Source: Moheibacter stercoris
GTDB taxonomy: Bacteria > Bacteroidota > Bacteroidia > Flavobacteriales > Weeksellaceae
DNA: 43,748 nt
Assembly (NCBI RefSeq): GCF_040545805.1
Contig: NZ_JBEPMO010000019.1
Location: 1 to 43,748, forward strand
Direction: 5' to 3'
Below, in pieces: positions 32,157 through 40,972 of the stretch (positions are counted from its first letter, which is position 1; the number at the start of each line of letters is the position of its first letter). The notes under the pieces are model-generated. The model had not been told where the DNA came from. It worked only from the letters and a program-made list of their open reading frames with translations, and made no database searches. A program made the position numbers and the translations under genes.

Positions 32157-34235
32157 TTATTTTAAAAATTGATAAGCGATAAATGCTGCGATATAGGCAA
32201 TTCCAGTCATGAAAACCAATTGAATCAGCGTCCATTTCCATGAACCCGTTTCTTTTCGTACAATGGCAATTGTCGCCATACATTGCATAGCAAAAGCATA
32301 GAAAAGTAACAAGGAAACACCCGAAGCTACGGTATATGCAGGCTGTCCGGTATTGGCGTTGATTTCTTTACGCATACGTTCACGGATGGATAGTTCATCT
32401 TCTGTGTCGCCCATGCTGTAAACAGTTGCCATGGTTCCAACAAAAACTTCACGAGCTGCAAAAGAGGAAATCAAACCAATTCCCATTTTCCAATCGTAAC
32501 CAAGTGGTTTGATGACAGGTTCGATTACTTGTCCAATATGTCCTAAGAAGGAATATTCCAATTTATAAGCTGTCACTTCATTGGCAAATTCTTCTTCAGT
32601 CAAGTTAGGTTTTTCCTTTGCAATAATTTCTTCCGCATTGTTGAATTTTTCGCCCATTCCAAAGGTTCCAAGAACCCAAAGGATGATGCTCATGGCCAAG
32701 ATAATTTTTCCTGCACCGATTAAAAATCCGGTTGCTTTTTCCCAAACGGTTTGCAATACATTTCGCCAAACAGGCATCTTATAAGTTGGCATTTCCAAAA
32801 TCAAATAACTTTTGAAATTGGTTTTGATGATTTTTTTCAAAATCCAAGCACTTCCCAATGCGCCTAAAATTCCCAAAAGATACATGGCAAAAAGGGCAAT
32901 TCCTTGTAGATTAAATCCCCAGAAACTAGTTTCTGGAATGATTAAGCCAATGATCACAACGTAAATAGGTAAACGTGCCGCACAGGTCATAAAAGGAGTG
33001 ACCAAAATGGTGATCAATCGTTCCTTGTTGTTTTCGATGTTTCGAGCAGACATTACAGCTGGAATAGCACATGCTGCACCTGACATCAAAGGAACGGCAC
33101 TTTTTCCACTAAGTCCAAATGGCTTTAGCCAACGGTCCATCAAGTATACTACACGGCTCATATAGCCCGATTCTTCCATGATGGAAATAAATAAGAAGAG
33201 TATCACAATTTGGGGAACAAAGATCACAATTCCTCCAATTCCTGAAATGATTCCATCTGTTAATAGGCCATTGATTGGACCTTCGGGTAAAGTAGAACTT
33301 ACGGAACCTGCCAACCAAGAAAAGGCATTGTCAATCAAATCCATAAATGGACCAGACCACGCAAAAATTGCTTGGAATATCAAAATCAAAACGCCGAAAA
33401 AGATGAGATACCCCAAAACTGGATGAATCAAAATAGCATCTAATTTTTCGGTCCATGATTTTTTGGTCGCTTCTTTTTTGAAGATAACTTTTGAAAGAAT
33501 TTCATCAATTTGTTCGTAGCGATTCAAAATCTCTTTGACCTGAAGTCGTTTTGGAATGATTTGAAATTCTTTGCGGATATTTTCTAAAATTCCTGTTTCT
33601 CTTTCGTTTAAATATTTCGGATTGATTTGACTTAAACTTTGCCAAGCTTTATAAGAGTTCTCATAGTTCAAATCGGCTTTGGCAAGATTTACGGCTGCTG
33701 AATATTCTTTTGGAATAAAAAATTTGGCTTCAAATTCATTAGGTTGAAAAGAGAAAGCATCTTTTAATTGTTCGATACCTTCTTCATTTCGCGCATTGGT
33801 AAGAAGAACTTTTGTGTTGAGTTCTTTTTCCAATTCCTGCACGTTTATGCTGATGCCTTGTTCTTCTGCTTCATCAATCATATTTACGACGAAAATGGCT
33901 GGAATACCCATTTCTCGTATTTGTTGGTAAAGCAAGATTCCTCTTTTAAGATTGGTAGCGTCAGAAACGACAGCGGCCAAATCGGGATGTTGCAAATGGT
34001 TTTTGTCATTTAAGACATTGGAAACGACTTGTTCATCAATCGAGTTTGGATAAATCCCATAAGTTCCTGGCAGGTCAATGATTTCATATTTTTTTCCTTT
34101 GTGAACAATGATCCCTGATTTTTTTTCAACGGTCATCCCTGGGTAATTTCCCACTTTTTGTCGTAGACCCGTTAAAATATTGAATAATGAAGATTTCCCA
34201 ACATTGGGATTTCCAATTAATGCAATTTTTTTCAT
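32157..34235 (-). CDS. feoB: Ferrous iron transport protein B
   Basis: Inner-membrane Fe(II) transporter. The 692 residues comprise an N-terminal G domain with G1 GNPNVGKS (8-15), PGMT (32-35), G3 DLPG (54-57) and G4 NMID (118-121), a helical spacer, and a membrane domain with two Gate motifs, each with a conserved Cys (GAACAIPAV; MTCAARLPIYV). The C-terminal hydrophobic tail ends IAAFIAYQFLK. It starts with a four-base overlap on feoA and is followed by the Cys-rich small protein, a standard feo operon. Confidence 0.97.
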   Translation of the reverse strand: MKKIALIGNPNVGKSSLFNILTGLRQKVGNYPGMTVEKKSGIIVHKGKKYEIIDLPGTYGIYPNSIDEQVVSNVLNDKNHLQHPDLAAVVSDATNLKRGILLYQQIREMGIPAIFVVNMIDEAEEQGISINVQELEKELNTKVLLTNARNEEGIEQLKDAFSFQPNEFEAKFFIPKEYSAAVNLAKADLNYENSYKAWQSLSQINPKYLNERETGILENIRKEFQIIPKRLQVKEILNRYEQIDEILSKVIFKKEATKKSWTEKLDAILIHPVLGYLIFFGVLILIFQAIFAWSGPFMDLIDNAFSWLAGSVSSTLPEGPINGLLTDGIISGIGGIVIFVPQIVILFLFISIMEESGYMSRVVYLMDRWLKPFGLSGKSAVPLMSGAACAIPAVMSARNIENNKERLITILVTPFMTCAARLPIYVVIIGLIIPETSFWGFNLQGIALFAMYLLGILGALGSAWILKKIIKTNFKSYLILEMPTYKMPVWRNVLQTVWEKATGFLIGAGKIILAMSIILWVLGTFGMGEKFNNAEEIIAKEKPNLTEEEFANEVTAYKLEYSFLGHIGQVIEPVIKPLGYDWKMGIGLISSFAAREVFVGTMATVYSMGDTEDELSIRERMRKEINANTGQPAYTVASGVSLLLFYAFAMQCMATIAIVRKETGSWKWTLIQLVFMTGIAYIAAFIAYQFLK

Positions 34236-34477
34236 TCCCCTAAAAACTTTTCAATGATGATAGATTTGGCTTCACTGCCCCTTAATGCGATGAGATTACT
34301 TGAATCCATGAGATGAATGCATACAGGACCACCCAGAGGAAGTCTATGTTTTACGGTAATAAAACTTCCAGGAATTATACCTAATTCGTATAATTTAGTT
34401 GGAATTTCTTCCGATACAAATCCTGAAATTCTCCCAGATTCACCTATTTTTAAGCTGAAAATTGTCTGTTTTTCCAT
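34232..34477 (-). CDS. feoA: Ferrous iron transport protein A
   Basis: An 81-residue SH3-like cytosolic protein needed for FeoB function. Typical features are the LYELGIIPGSFITVKHRLPLGGP core and the ending LRGSEAKSIIIEK. It is the first gene of the feo operon. The minus-strand promoter element TATCTTTG is 22 bases upstream. Iron control is expected, but I could not identify a convincing Fur or DtxR-type palindrome in the promoter region. Confidence 0.93.
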   Translation of the reverse strand: MEKQTIFSLKIGESGRISGFVSEEIPTKLYELGIIPGSFITVKHRLPLGGPVCIHLMDSSNLIALRGSEAKSIIIEKFLGE

Positions 34478-34499
34478 CTTTTCCTAATTCCATTAGCGG

Positions 34500-34507
34500 C
34501 AAAGATA
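34500..34507 (-). promoter_or_regulatory. -7 element of the feo operon (TATCTTTG)
   Basis: An exact TAnnTTTG match on the minus strand. The predicted leader to the feoA ATG is about 19 bases. The upstream 50 bases are AT-rich without a clear palindrome. Confidence 0.55.
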
Positions 34508-34595
34508 CTGATAATTAAATTCATTCTAAATAGAGTGATTTTATTCAGTTTATGGATTTCTGAAATCTTGAGTATCTTTAGAAAAAATTTAGAAT

Positions 34596-34979
34596 ATGAA
34601 ACAATTGGTTTTGGTAATAGGCAGTTTATACGGTGGTTTAGCTGTGATTTTGGGAGCATTTGGAGCGCATGCATTCAAGAAAATCTTACCGGCAGAAAAA
34701 TTGATTAGTTTTGAAACTGGAGTAAAATATCAGATGTATCATGCCTTGTTGTTAATTGCCATTGGTTTGTTTTTGGAGTTTCAAACAAGCCTTGAAAAAT
34801 CTGCGGCATGGAGTATTATTTTAGGAACATTTATTTTTTCTACAAGTATTTACTTATTATCATTTGCTGACCATTGGGGTGTTAATTTGAAATGGTTAGG
34901 TCCCATCACACCCTTAGGAGGATTGCTCATGATTGTAGGTTGGTTTTTATTGGCCTTTTATTTTTTGAAAAGAAATTAA
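34596..34979 (+). CDS. DUF423 family small membrane protein
   Basis: A 127-residue membrane protein with four hydrophobic helices. The N-terminal GSLYGGLAVILGAFGAHAFKKIL is the family hallmark (GAFGAHALK). TPLGGLLMIVGW lies near the C-terminus. E. coli YgdD belongs to the same family; the function is unknown. The promoter-like TATCTTTA (34573-34580) lies 15 bases upstream. It is transcribed alone, divergently from feoA, and ends at a clear terminator. Confidence 0.93.
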   Translation: MKQLVLVIGSLYGGLAVILGAFGAHAFKKILPAEKLISFETGVKYQMYHALLLIAIGLFLEFQTSLEKSAAWSIILGTFIFSTSIYLLSFADHWGVNLKWLGPITPLGGLLMIVGWFLLAFYFLKRN

Positions 34980-34993
34980 GATATACTTATACT

Positions 34994-35020
34994 AAAAATC
35001 CCTCCAAAAGAGGGATTTTT
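34994..35020. terminator. Bidirectional terminator after the DUF423 gene
   Basis: Perfect 11-bp stem: AAAAATCCCTC (34994-35004) pairs with GAGGGATTTTT (35010-35020) around CAAAA. It also serves the convergent minus-strand gene ending at 35037. Confidence 0.9.
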
Positions 35021-35036
35021 TATATCTACTAGTTTC

Positions 35037-35438
35037 CTATTTATCAAAATACGAATCTTGAATAAGATGTCTCACCATTCTATAATCACCATATTCATCA
35101 TAATAGAAAAAGATGACCAAACCATTTGTGCCATCAATCATAAAATCATATTCGTTCCCAGCATCACTGGTGATAATCATTTCATATAAGACTTCATTGT
35201 CGTCATAGGTCCAATCATCTATGGTATAATTGGAGGAAATGCTTCCAGTAATATGACGAAAACTGGTCAAATCTTTGTTGAAATTGAATACTGTAAGACC
35301 TTCAGTCGTTTTATCAATATCCCATTTTAGGGTAGAGGTGTTGAAGACGCCATCTTCACGAAGATTGGTGGTTATGGTTAATTGAGCTTGTAATGCACAA
35401 TAAAATCCAATCAGAATAAATGATAGAAATGATTTCAT
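35037..35438 (-). CDS. Small secreted protein of unknown function
   Basis: A 133-residue protein with a signal peptide (FLSFILIGFYCALQA, cleavage near residue 18). The mature part is acidic and aromatic-rich (WTYDDNEVLYEM, FFYYDEYGDYRM) and probably beta-rich. I recognise no family. It follows the lipoprotein pyrophosphatase gene by 16 bases and may share its transcript. Confidence 0.7.
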   Translation of the reverse strand: MKSFLSFILIGFYCALQAQLTITTNLREDGVFNTSTLKWDIDKTTEGLTVFNFNKDLTSFRHITGSISSNYTIDDWTYDDNEVLYEMIITSDAGNEYDFMIDGTNGLVIFFYYDEYGDYRMVRHLIQDSYFDK

Positions 35439-35454
35439 ATGTAGGGAATTTATT

Positions 35455-36045
35455 TTAGTTCAATTTATTTTCAGAAATATAGTCAAGGGTTTGTTGTTGA
35501 TTTAACCAACCTGAAATTTCCAATTCGTCAGAATCATAATTCTTAAGCCAAATTTCGATGATTTGAATAACTCCAGGATGATTTGACTGAAGTTCTTCAT
35601 AGGTTTTTACGCCTAAAACATTTAAGTTCTCATCGGCGGGTACCGAAATGATTTTGAAATCTTCTTCTTTGTTGTCCAACAATTTTACTGTGGCTATTGG
35701 AATCGTTTCGATCAAAGTTCCTTGAGCTATCGATTCACCCAACAATATCATGTCCAAAGGGTCTCCATCACCACCTTTTGTTGAGTCTGAAAGTGTTGAG
35801 GGAATAAATCCATAATTCCCAACATAAGGTAAAAAAGAAATGATGCGATCTTGTCCATTTCGTTGGTCAATTTCAAAGGTCATGGATTCGGAATTGAATT
35901 CATATTTTTTGTTTGTTCCTGCTGGAATTTCAACTACCGTATAGTAAAAACCATCCTCAGATAGCGTAGGTAGTGACTTCATGTTGTTTTCTTGACAAGA
36001 TATCGTGACAAGTAAAAGACTAAATAGGTAAAGGAGTTTATTCAT
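35455..36045 (-). CDS. Lipoprotein inorganic pyrophosphatase (family I)
   Basis: A 196-residue family I pyrophosphatase with a lipoprotein-like signal ending VTISC (Cys17). By alignment from memory with E. coli PPase the active-site set appears complete: E39, K47, E49, R67, Y74, Y78, the DGDPLD triad D93/D95/D98, D124, D129, K131 and K168. The enzyme would therefore be active but outside the cytoplasm, which is unusual because the cytosolic enzyme normally pulls biosynthesis forward. The lipobox is not perfect (Thr at -3). A second, cytosolic ppa would be expected elsewhere in the genome. It is followed by the small secreted protein. Confidence 0.85.
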   Translation of the reverse strand: MNKLLYLFSLLLVTISCQENNMKSLPTLSEDGFYYTVVEIPAGTNKKYEFNSESMTFEIDQRNGQDRIISFLPYVGNYGFIPSTLSDSTKGGDGDPLDMILLGESIAQGTLIETIPIATVKLLDNKEEDFKIISVPADENLNVLGVKTYEELQSNHPGVIQIIEIWLKNYDSDELEISGWLNQQQTLDYISENKLN

Positions 36046-36093
36046 GTATTTTCTAAAATTCTATGTAAAGATAATCGAAAAATGAATTGAATC

Positions 36094-36540
36094 TTACGGT
36101 TTTAGCATCTCCATATGAGGTAGATTGTCTTCTAAATATTCTTCTGAGACTTGCTGAAATCCAAACTTTTCGTAAAACTTTTTCAAATAAGACTGCGCAC
36201 TTATGCGTATGCTTTGATTTGGGAAATGATTCTGAATAATTTGGATGGAATGACGCATCAATTCATAACCCAATTTCATATGACGAGATTTGGGATGACT
36301 GACTACACGACCAATGGAAGGTTCTGAATAGGAAACTCCTGGAGGAACGATTCGGCAATAAGCCAAGATTTTTCCGTCTTGTTCGCACCACAAATGATCG
36401 CATTTGAAATCCTTTCCATCGCATTCATTGTACAAACAACTTTGCTCCACCACAAAAACTTCTACGCGTAATTGCAAAATTTTATACAATTCCTGAGAAG
36501 TCAGTTCGTCAAATTTCTTGAAATGCCAAACGAGATTCAT
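36094..36540 (-). CDS. ElaA-type GNAT N-acetyltransferase
   Basis: A 148-residue GNAT of the ElaA family. I choose the ATG at 36540 (MNLVWHFKKFDELTSQELYKILQLR), one base after the SDR stop codon; the longer frame would overlap the SDR. Family motifs are LRVEVFVVEQ-C, DLDG-like NECDGKDFKCDHLW, GRVVSHPKSRHMKLGYELM (acetyl-CoA loop) and the end region AQSYLKKFYEKFGF. The substrate is unknown. It is last in an operon with an SDR and a GT39 transferase. Confidence 0.9.
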   Translation of the reverse strand: MNLVWHFKKFDELTSQELYKILQLRVEVFVVEQSCLYNECDGKDFKCDHLWCEQDGKILAYCRIVPPGVSYSEPSIGRVVSHPKSRHMKLGYELMRHSIQIIQNHFPNQSIRISAQSYLKKFYEKFGFQQVSEEYLEDNLPHMEMLKP

Positions 36541-36541
36541 C

Positions 36542-37339
36542 CTAATCCAATTTTGAATATTTCGCCAATAATTTCTCAAACATTCTTTGTCCAATCACTC
36601 TTTTCAAAGTAACAGAGAAAGTTTGCATAGGTTTCCCAATGTTGTAATGAGGTTTCAAATTTTTCTTGTGAATGAATTTCTCAATAATAGGAATCAAATC
36701 TTTGGGATCGGTTCCATGGTCGACTTCCATATTGATGTTTTGAACCAATTTTTCGTATTTCGATTTGTAAAAAGAAGAAACCGTGCTTTGAATACGACTT
36801 TCAGCAATGGACGTTTTAATGTCCCCGAAATTTAAAGTGCATATTTCAATTCCCAATTTATGATTTTCCAATCGAACCGATTCTGTGATTCGATCAATAG
36901 CCGATTTGGAAGCTGAATAATATCCTCTAAAAGGCAAACCATGATTGCTTGCAATAGAGGAAACATTTAGTATATGACCAAATTTTTGTCCTCGCATCAA
37001 AGGCAAAACAGCTTGCATGGTATAAATGACACCGTAAATATTAACGTTGATCAATTTATCTAAATCTTCTTTGGCAACATCTTCAATTGCGCCCAGCATC
37101 CCAACACCAGCATTGTTGATCAAAACATCAATTCGACCTGCTTCGTTGATGATTTTTTGGATGGATTGGTACACATTTTCTTTGTTGGTTACGTCGGTTG
37201 GAATATGTTCATAGCTTGTATGATCTTGTTTGGATCTCGATAAACCATAGACTTGATGCCCTTTTTGGACAAAATGATTGGCTAGTGTTTCTCCGATTCC
37301 CGAAGATGCTCCTGTGATGACGATTACTTTTTTATTCAT
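36542..37339 (-). CDS. Short-chain dehydrogenase/reductase
   Basis: A classical SDR, 265 residues. It has the cofactor motif TGASSGIG (9-16), NNAG (75-78), the catalytic Ser127/128, and the YxxxK motif YSASK (141-145). Asp49 in TDVT suggests adenine-ring contact. Arg35 after the second strand (LSRSK) hints at NADP(H). The substrate is unknown. The ATG overlaps the GT39 stop codon by four bases, so the two are co-translated; a role in modifying a lipid or sugar is possible but not shown. Confidence 0.92.
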   Translation of the reverse strand: MNKKVIVITGASSGIGETLANHFVQKGHQVYGLSRSKQDHTSYEHIPTDVTNKENVYQSIQKIINEAGRIDVLINNAGVGMLGAIEDVAKEDLDKLINVNIYGVIYTMQAVLPLMRGQKFGHILNVSSIASNHGLPFRGYYSASKSAIDRITESVRLENHKLGIEICTLNFGDIKTSIAESRIQSTVSSFYKSKYEKLVQNINMEVDHGTDPKDLIPIIEKFIHKKNLKPHYNIGKPMQTFSVTLKRVIGQRMFEKLLAKYSKLD

Positions 37340-38922
37340 TTTGGTTTAAAAATGACGATGGTATAATTTTCAAAAATGGCTTTTTGTTTCAATTGAATTT
37401 CCATGGGGAAGTCCTGCCAATCTTGTTCAATAAATTTTTCTTTGGTGATGACATTTCCAGTAGGATTTTCAGCCAGAAATTTCAACACCTCTTCTTTGGT
37501 ATCCGCGATGGGTAAATTTCGTTCGAAATTAAACAAAAATGCGGGATCGTATCCTTTGTAAACAATTGTTTTTGAATTTGAGTCCAGAATTCCTTTTGCC
37601 ATCACCAATGGACTTTGGGTTAAAAGATTGGGATAAACCCAAGAAAAAAGCAGAATAGTCATGATCATCGAACTGATTCCTATGGAAGCAAGACTTTGTT
37701 TCAATTGGTTTCGTTTCAAAAAAATCATGGCCAAAATGCTTCCAATCGGTAAAACAATTAATGAAAGACTGACGAATCTGACAGGTTCCAATTGTTTTTC
37801 AGCCAATGTAAAAGCGATGAATCCGCCAATTGGCATCAAAATACTGATGACTAACCATACCCAAAGACTGATTTTATACCCTTTTAATGGAAGATTTCCT
37901 TCTAAAAGTTGAGCCAAATAAAATCCGATCAAAACCACGATAAACGGATAACTTGGCATCGGATAATTGGGAAGTTTCGTTTGAGAAATGCTAAAAAACA
38001 CGATGAAAACGGCCGCGATTACCCAAGAGAATAGGAGATATTCGTCGGTTTTTCTTTTTTTCCAACCTTGAACCAATCCCTGAATAATGAAAAACGAAAA
38101 GGGAAGAAGTCCAAGCAAAACAAAAGCCCAAGTGACAAATGGTAGTCCGCCGTGACCTTCCATTTCACCACTAAATCGTTGGAAATTATGTTCAAAAAAG
38201 AAACCTTCTGTGTAAGCACCATTGGTCGCTTGATGCACCAAATAATACCATGGTGCGGCAATAGCAAAGGAAAGGATTAAACCTAAAAAGGGATTAATGG
38301 CCAGAATTGATTTCCAATTGAAATCTTTGTTCATCAATAAAAAGATGAATATACTAATTCCGGGTAAAGCAATTGCCACAGGTCCTTTGGCTAAAATTCC
38401 CAATCCCAATGAGCTATAAAATAGAAACCAAGCAAGTTTTTTACGGTATCGATAAAAATCGAAAAATTGAAACAATCCGAAACTCACAAAAAAGATCAAA
38501 TAAGGATCTGGAACCGCAAGATGAAATTCCTGAACAAAGAAAATGGCTGATAGAAAGACAAAAGCTGCCATCAAGCCCATTTTCAATCCCATAAACTTAC
38601 GGGTATAATGAAACGTCGTAAGGATGGTCAAAACCCCAAAAACGGCAGAGAAAAATCGGGCACTAAAGGCGTTCACGCCAAAAATTTCGTAAGAAACTTT
38701 CATGAACCAATAATGCAAAGGAGGTTTGTCGGTTCGCAATTCACCATTGAAAGTAGGCGTAATCCAGTCCTGATTCAACAGCATTTCGCGCGCGGCTTCG
38801 GCATTTTTTGCTTCGTCCAAAATATAAATAGGATGACCGCCAAGATTGACAAAACATAAGACGCAAGCCAGTAGTAAGACGATGAAATAATAGATTTTTT
38901 CGTTTGGAAAATACGTGCTCAT
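37336..38922 (-). CDS. ArnT-like glycosyltransferase (GT39/GT83 family)
   Basis: A polytopic membrane transferase of 528 residues with about 11-12 transmembrane helices. I choose ATG 38922 (MSTYFPNEKIYYF); the in-frame start at 39000 would overlap the divergent GT2 gene. The catalytic loop DEAKNAEAAREML corresponds to the DE-x-R/K-YAE motif of ArnT, and DKPPLHYWFMK to the KPPLxYW motif. The C-terminal end has a soluble domain. It would transfer a sugar from a polyprenyl-phosphate donor to a lipid or protein on the outer face of the inner membrane. The divergent GT2 and flippase-like genes could supply and expose that donor. Confidence 0.88.
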   Translation of the reverse strand: MSTYFPNEKIYYFIVLLLACVLCFVNLGGHPIYILDEAKNAEAAREMLLNQDWITPTFNGELRTDKPPLHYWFMKVSYEIFGVNAFSARFFSAVFGVLTILTTFHYTRKFMGLKMGLMAAFVFLSAIFFVQEFHLAVPDPYLIFFVSFGLFQFFDFYRYRKKLAWFLFYSSLGLGILAKGPVAIALPGISIFIFLLMNKDFNWKSILAINPFLGLILSFAIAAPWYYLVHQATNGAYTEGFFFEHNFQRFSGEMEGHGGLPFVTWAFVLLGLLPFSFFIIQGLVQGWKKRKTDEYLLFSWVIAAVFIVFFSISQTKLPNYPMPSYPFIVVLIGFYLAQLLEGNLPLKGYKISLWVWLVISILMPIGGFIAFTLAEKQLEPVRFVSLSLIVLPIGSILAMIFLKRNQLKQSLASIGISSMIMTILLFSWVYPNLLTQSPLVMAKGILDSNSKTIVYKGYDPAFLFNFERNLPIADTKEEVLKFLAENPTGNVITKEKFIEQDWQDFPMEIQLKQKAIFENYTIVIFKPK

Positions 38923-38978
38923 AGATTTTATCTTATCTTCGCTTTTGAATTTGGCTTGGGCTAAATTAAGCAATAAAA

Positions 38979-39965
38979 ATGATTCAAAAACCCGTCTCAC
39001 AAATCTTATCAGTAGTTGTTCCTGTTTACAACGAAGAAGAAAATGTACCTCTTTTGGTTAGTCGTATTGAAGGTGCTTTACAAGGAAATACCTTTGAAAT
39101 TATTTTGGTAGACGATGGCTCGACCGATCAAACAAGAAATGAGATCAAAAAGCTGAAAAATCCAAATGTTGTTTTAGTTGAATTAAACAAAAACTATGGT
39201 CAAAGTTTGGCTTTAGCAGCTGGAATTGATTATGCCAAGGGAGATTATATCATCACGATGGATGGAGATTTGCAAAATGATCCCGATGATATTTTGATGA
39301 TGTACAACAAAGCGGTGACAGAAGATTGGGATGTTGTAACGGGTATTCGCCAAAAACGCCAAGATAATTTGGTGAGAACCTTTCCTTCAAAAATTGCGAA
39401 TTGGATCATCAGAAAAACAACGAAATTGGATATTCAAGACCACGGATGTGCGTTGAAAGTTTTCAATCGTGAAACAGCCAAAGATTTGAATCTTTATGGT
39501 GAAATGCACCGATACATCACGCTTTTGGCGTTTTTAAATGGTGCGAAAGTAACGGAAGTGAAAGTAAAGCATCACCAACGTCAATTTGGAAAATCTAAAT
39601 ACGGTTTGGGAAGAACAACCAAAGTGATCAATGATTTGATTTTGTTGTTGTTCCAACGCAAATATTTGCAAAAACCGATTCATCTTTTTGGAAATATCGG
39701 GATGTTGTCTTTTAGCATTGGTGGATTGATTTTGTTGTATTTGATGGTTGTGAAGTTTACTTTGGGGCAAGATATTGGCAATCGACCATTGCTTATTTTG
39801 GGAATTCTATTGTTTTTTGTGGGAATTCAGTTCTTTACCACAGGAATTATCATAGATTTACAGATGCGAACCTATTTTGAATCGCAGCATAAACGACCGT
39901 ACAAAATCAGAAAACTATTCATCGGTGAAACCGAAATTGAAAAAACAATTCATCACGGCAATTAA
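38979..39965 (+). CDS. Polyprenyl-phosphate glycosyltransferase (GT2, DPM1/GtrB/ArnC-like)
   Basis: A 328-residue GT2. The N-terminal GT-A domain has VVVPVYNEEENVP, ILVDDGSTDQT and the DxD-region ITMDGDLQNDP. The middle has HGCALKVFNRE and the basic HHQRQFGKSKYGLGR. Two C-terminal transmembrane helices (about 230-290) and a basic tail follow. This architecture loads a sugar onto undecaprenyl phosphate at the cytoplasmic face. It overlaps the next gene by about 40 bases and diverges from the ArnT-like gene, a likely functional partner. Confidence 0.92.
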   Translation: MIQKPVSQILSVVVPVYNEEENVPLLVSRIEGALQGNTFEIILVDDGSTDQTRNEIKKLKNPNVVLVELNKNYGQSLALAAGIDYAKGDYIITMDGDLQNDPDDILMMYNKAVTEDWDVVTGIRQKRQDNLVRTFPSKIANWIIRKTTKLDIQDHGCALKVFNRETAKDLNLYGEMHRYITLLAFLNGAKVTEVKVKHHQRQFGKSKYGLGRTTKVINDLILLLFQRKYLQKPIHLFGNIGMLSFSIGGLILLYLMVVKFTLGQDIGNRPLLILGILLFFVGIQFFTTGIIIDLQMRTYFESQHKRPYKIRKLFIGETEIEKTIHHGN

Positions 39966-40788
39966 AATTTCCGTCAGTTTAGGATTAATCTTTTTGGTCT
40001 TTCGTCAACTCGATTGGCAACAGATAGGTTGGATTGTGAAAAAAGCCAATCCATTCTATTTTGCCTTCGCCCTAATTCTCTTTCTGATTTCTCAAATCAT
40101 TTCGGTCTTTCGTTTCAATTTATTCATCCGAAAAGTCGGTGTTCGAATTAATTTTAAAACCAATTCCCAGTTGTATTTATTGGGTATGTTTTACAATTTC
40201 TTTTTGCCCGGTGGAGTGGGTGGTGATGCATACAAAGCCTTTGCATTGAGCAAAGCCCAAAATAAATCTCTGAAGCGCGTTGGACGAATTGTATTTGTTG
40301 AACGATTTCTGGGAATCATCGCGATTGGATTTTGTTTGGGCATTTTATTTCTTTTTCTACCGACTCAACTTTCCTATGGATGGAATTTAGGTGCTGCTAT
40401 TTTGGCTTTTTTGGGTACTTTGGTGATTCTTCAAATCTTAATTCGGTGGTTGCCTATTTCCAAAAGAAGGGTTTACATTGGTTTTCTTTATTCGATTACG
40501 ATTCAACTTTTACAAATATTGACCATCTTTTTCATTTTGAAATCTTTTCAAATTGATGGAAATGCTTTCGTCTACTTTTTCATGTTCTTAATTTCAAGTG
40601 TTTTGTCAGTTATTTCATTTGCGGGATTGGGAATACGAGAATTTGTCTTTTTTTATGGCGCAGAATTTTTTGATTTTCAAGCCGACAGCTCGGCTATTAT
40701 TGCGCTTGCATTCTCGATGATTACTGCATTTGTTTCATTTTTGGGAATTATTTTCTTGATCAAACCCATCGAAATGAAAAAAAAATAA
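39925..40788 (+). CDS. Flippase-like domain protein (UPF0104/LPG-synthase TM family)
   Basis: An integral-membrane protein of about 287 residues with seven to eight helices. It has the family signature FYNFFLPGGVGGDAYKAFAL in the middle and GLGIREFVFFYG near the C-terminus. No ATG fits. GTG at 39925 (MKPKLKKQFITAIKIS) gives a natural N-terminus and overlaps the GT2 3' end by 41 bases; TTG at 39937 or 39877 are alternatives. Members of PF03706 accompany polyprenyl-phosphate glycosyltransferases and are thought to move lipid-linked intermediates, though direct evidence is limited. Confidence 0.85.
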   Translation: MKPKLKKQFITAIKISVSLGLIFLVFRQLDWQQIGWIVKKANPFYFAFALILFLISQIISVFRFNLFIRKVGVRINFKTNSQLYLLGMFYNFFLPGGVGGDAYKAFALSKAQNKSLKRVGRIVFVERFLGIIAIGFCLGILFLFLPTQLSYGWNLGAAILAFLGTLVILQILIRWLPISKRRVYIGFLYSITIQLLQILTIFFILKSFQIDGNAFVYFFMFLISSVLSVISFAGLGIREFVFFYGAEFFDFQADSSAIIALAFSMITAFVSFLGIIFLIKPIEMKKK

Positions 40789-40900
40789 AATAATTTTTCA
40801 TTTTCACGCAACCTTTTCAATTTTCTGCATCTTATAAGTGAAATCCAAAACATTGGATAATTGTTTTGATTAGTTTTTCGCTTTTTGCTACCCTTTATTG

Positions 40901-40938
40901 AAAAGTTGCTTCTCTGCTAAATGAGGCAACTTTTTTTT
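40901..40938 (+). terminator. Terminator after the flippase-like gene
   Basis: AAAAGTTGC (40901-40909) pairs with GCAACTTTT (40926-40934); the stem can extend by three further pairs, and T8 runs to 40938. It lies just before the EamA promoter. The 180 bases between the two genes hold nothing else I can identify. Confidence 0.85.
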
Positions 40939-40972
40939 GTGCAGTAAGCAAAATCTTTCTCACTTTTGCAGC

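Noticed and set aside
31984..32283. A 99-residue minus-strand ORF overlapping the start of feoB downstream DNA
   Set aside because: It overlaps the feoB coding end in another frame. The 53-residue frame at 31988-32149 has a clear transmembrane helix plus Cys cluster typical of feo operons.
34478..34570. Fur or DtxR-type box upstream of feoA
   Set aside because: Sequences such as TTTAGAATGAATTTAA are AT-rich but not palindromic; I could not support an operator.
36541..36594. Longer N-terminus of the ElaA-type acetyltransferase
   Set aside because: It would overlap the SDR gene by more than 50 bases; the ElaA family starts at the internal Met, one base after the SDR stop.
38923..39000. Longer N-terminus of the ArnT-like protein
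   Set aside because: The extra 26 residues are antisense to the divergent GT2 start and lack family support.
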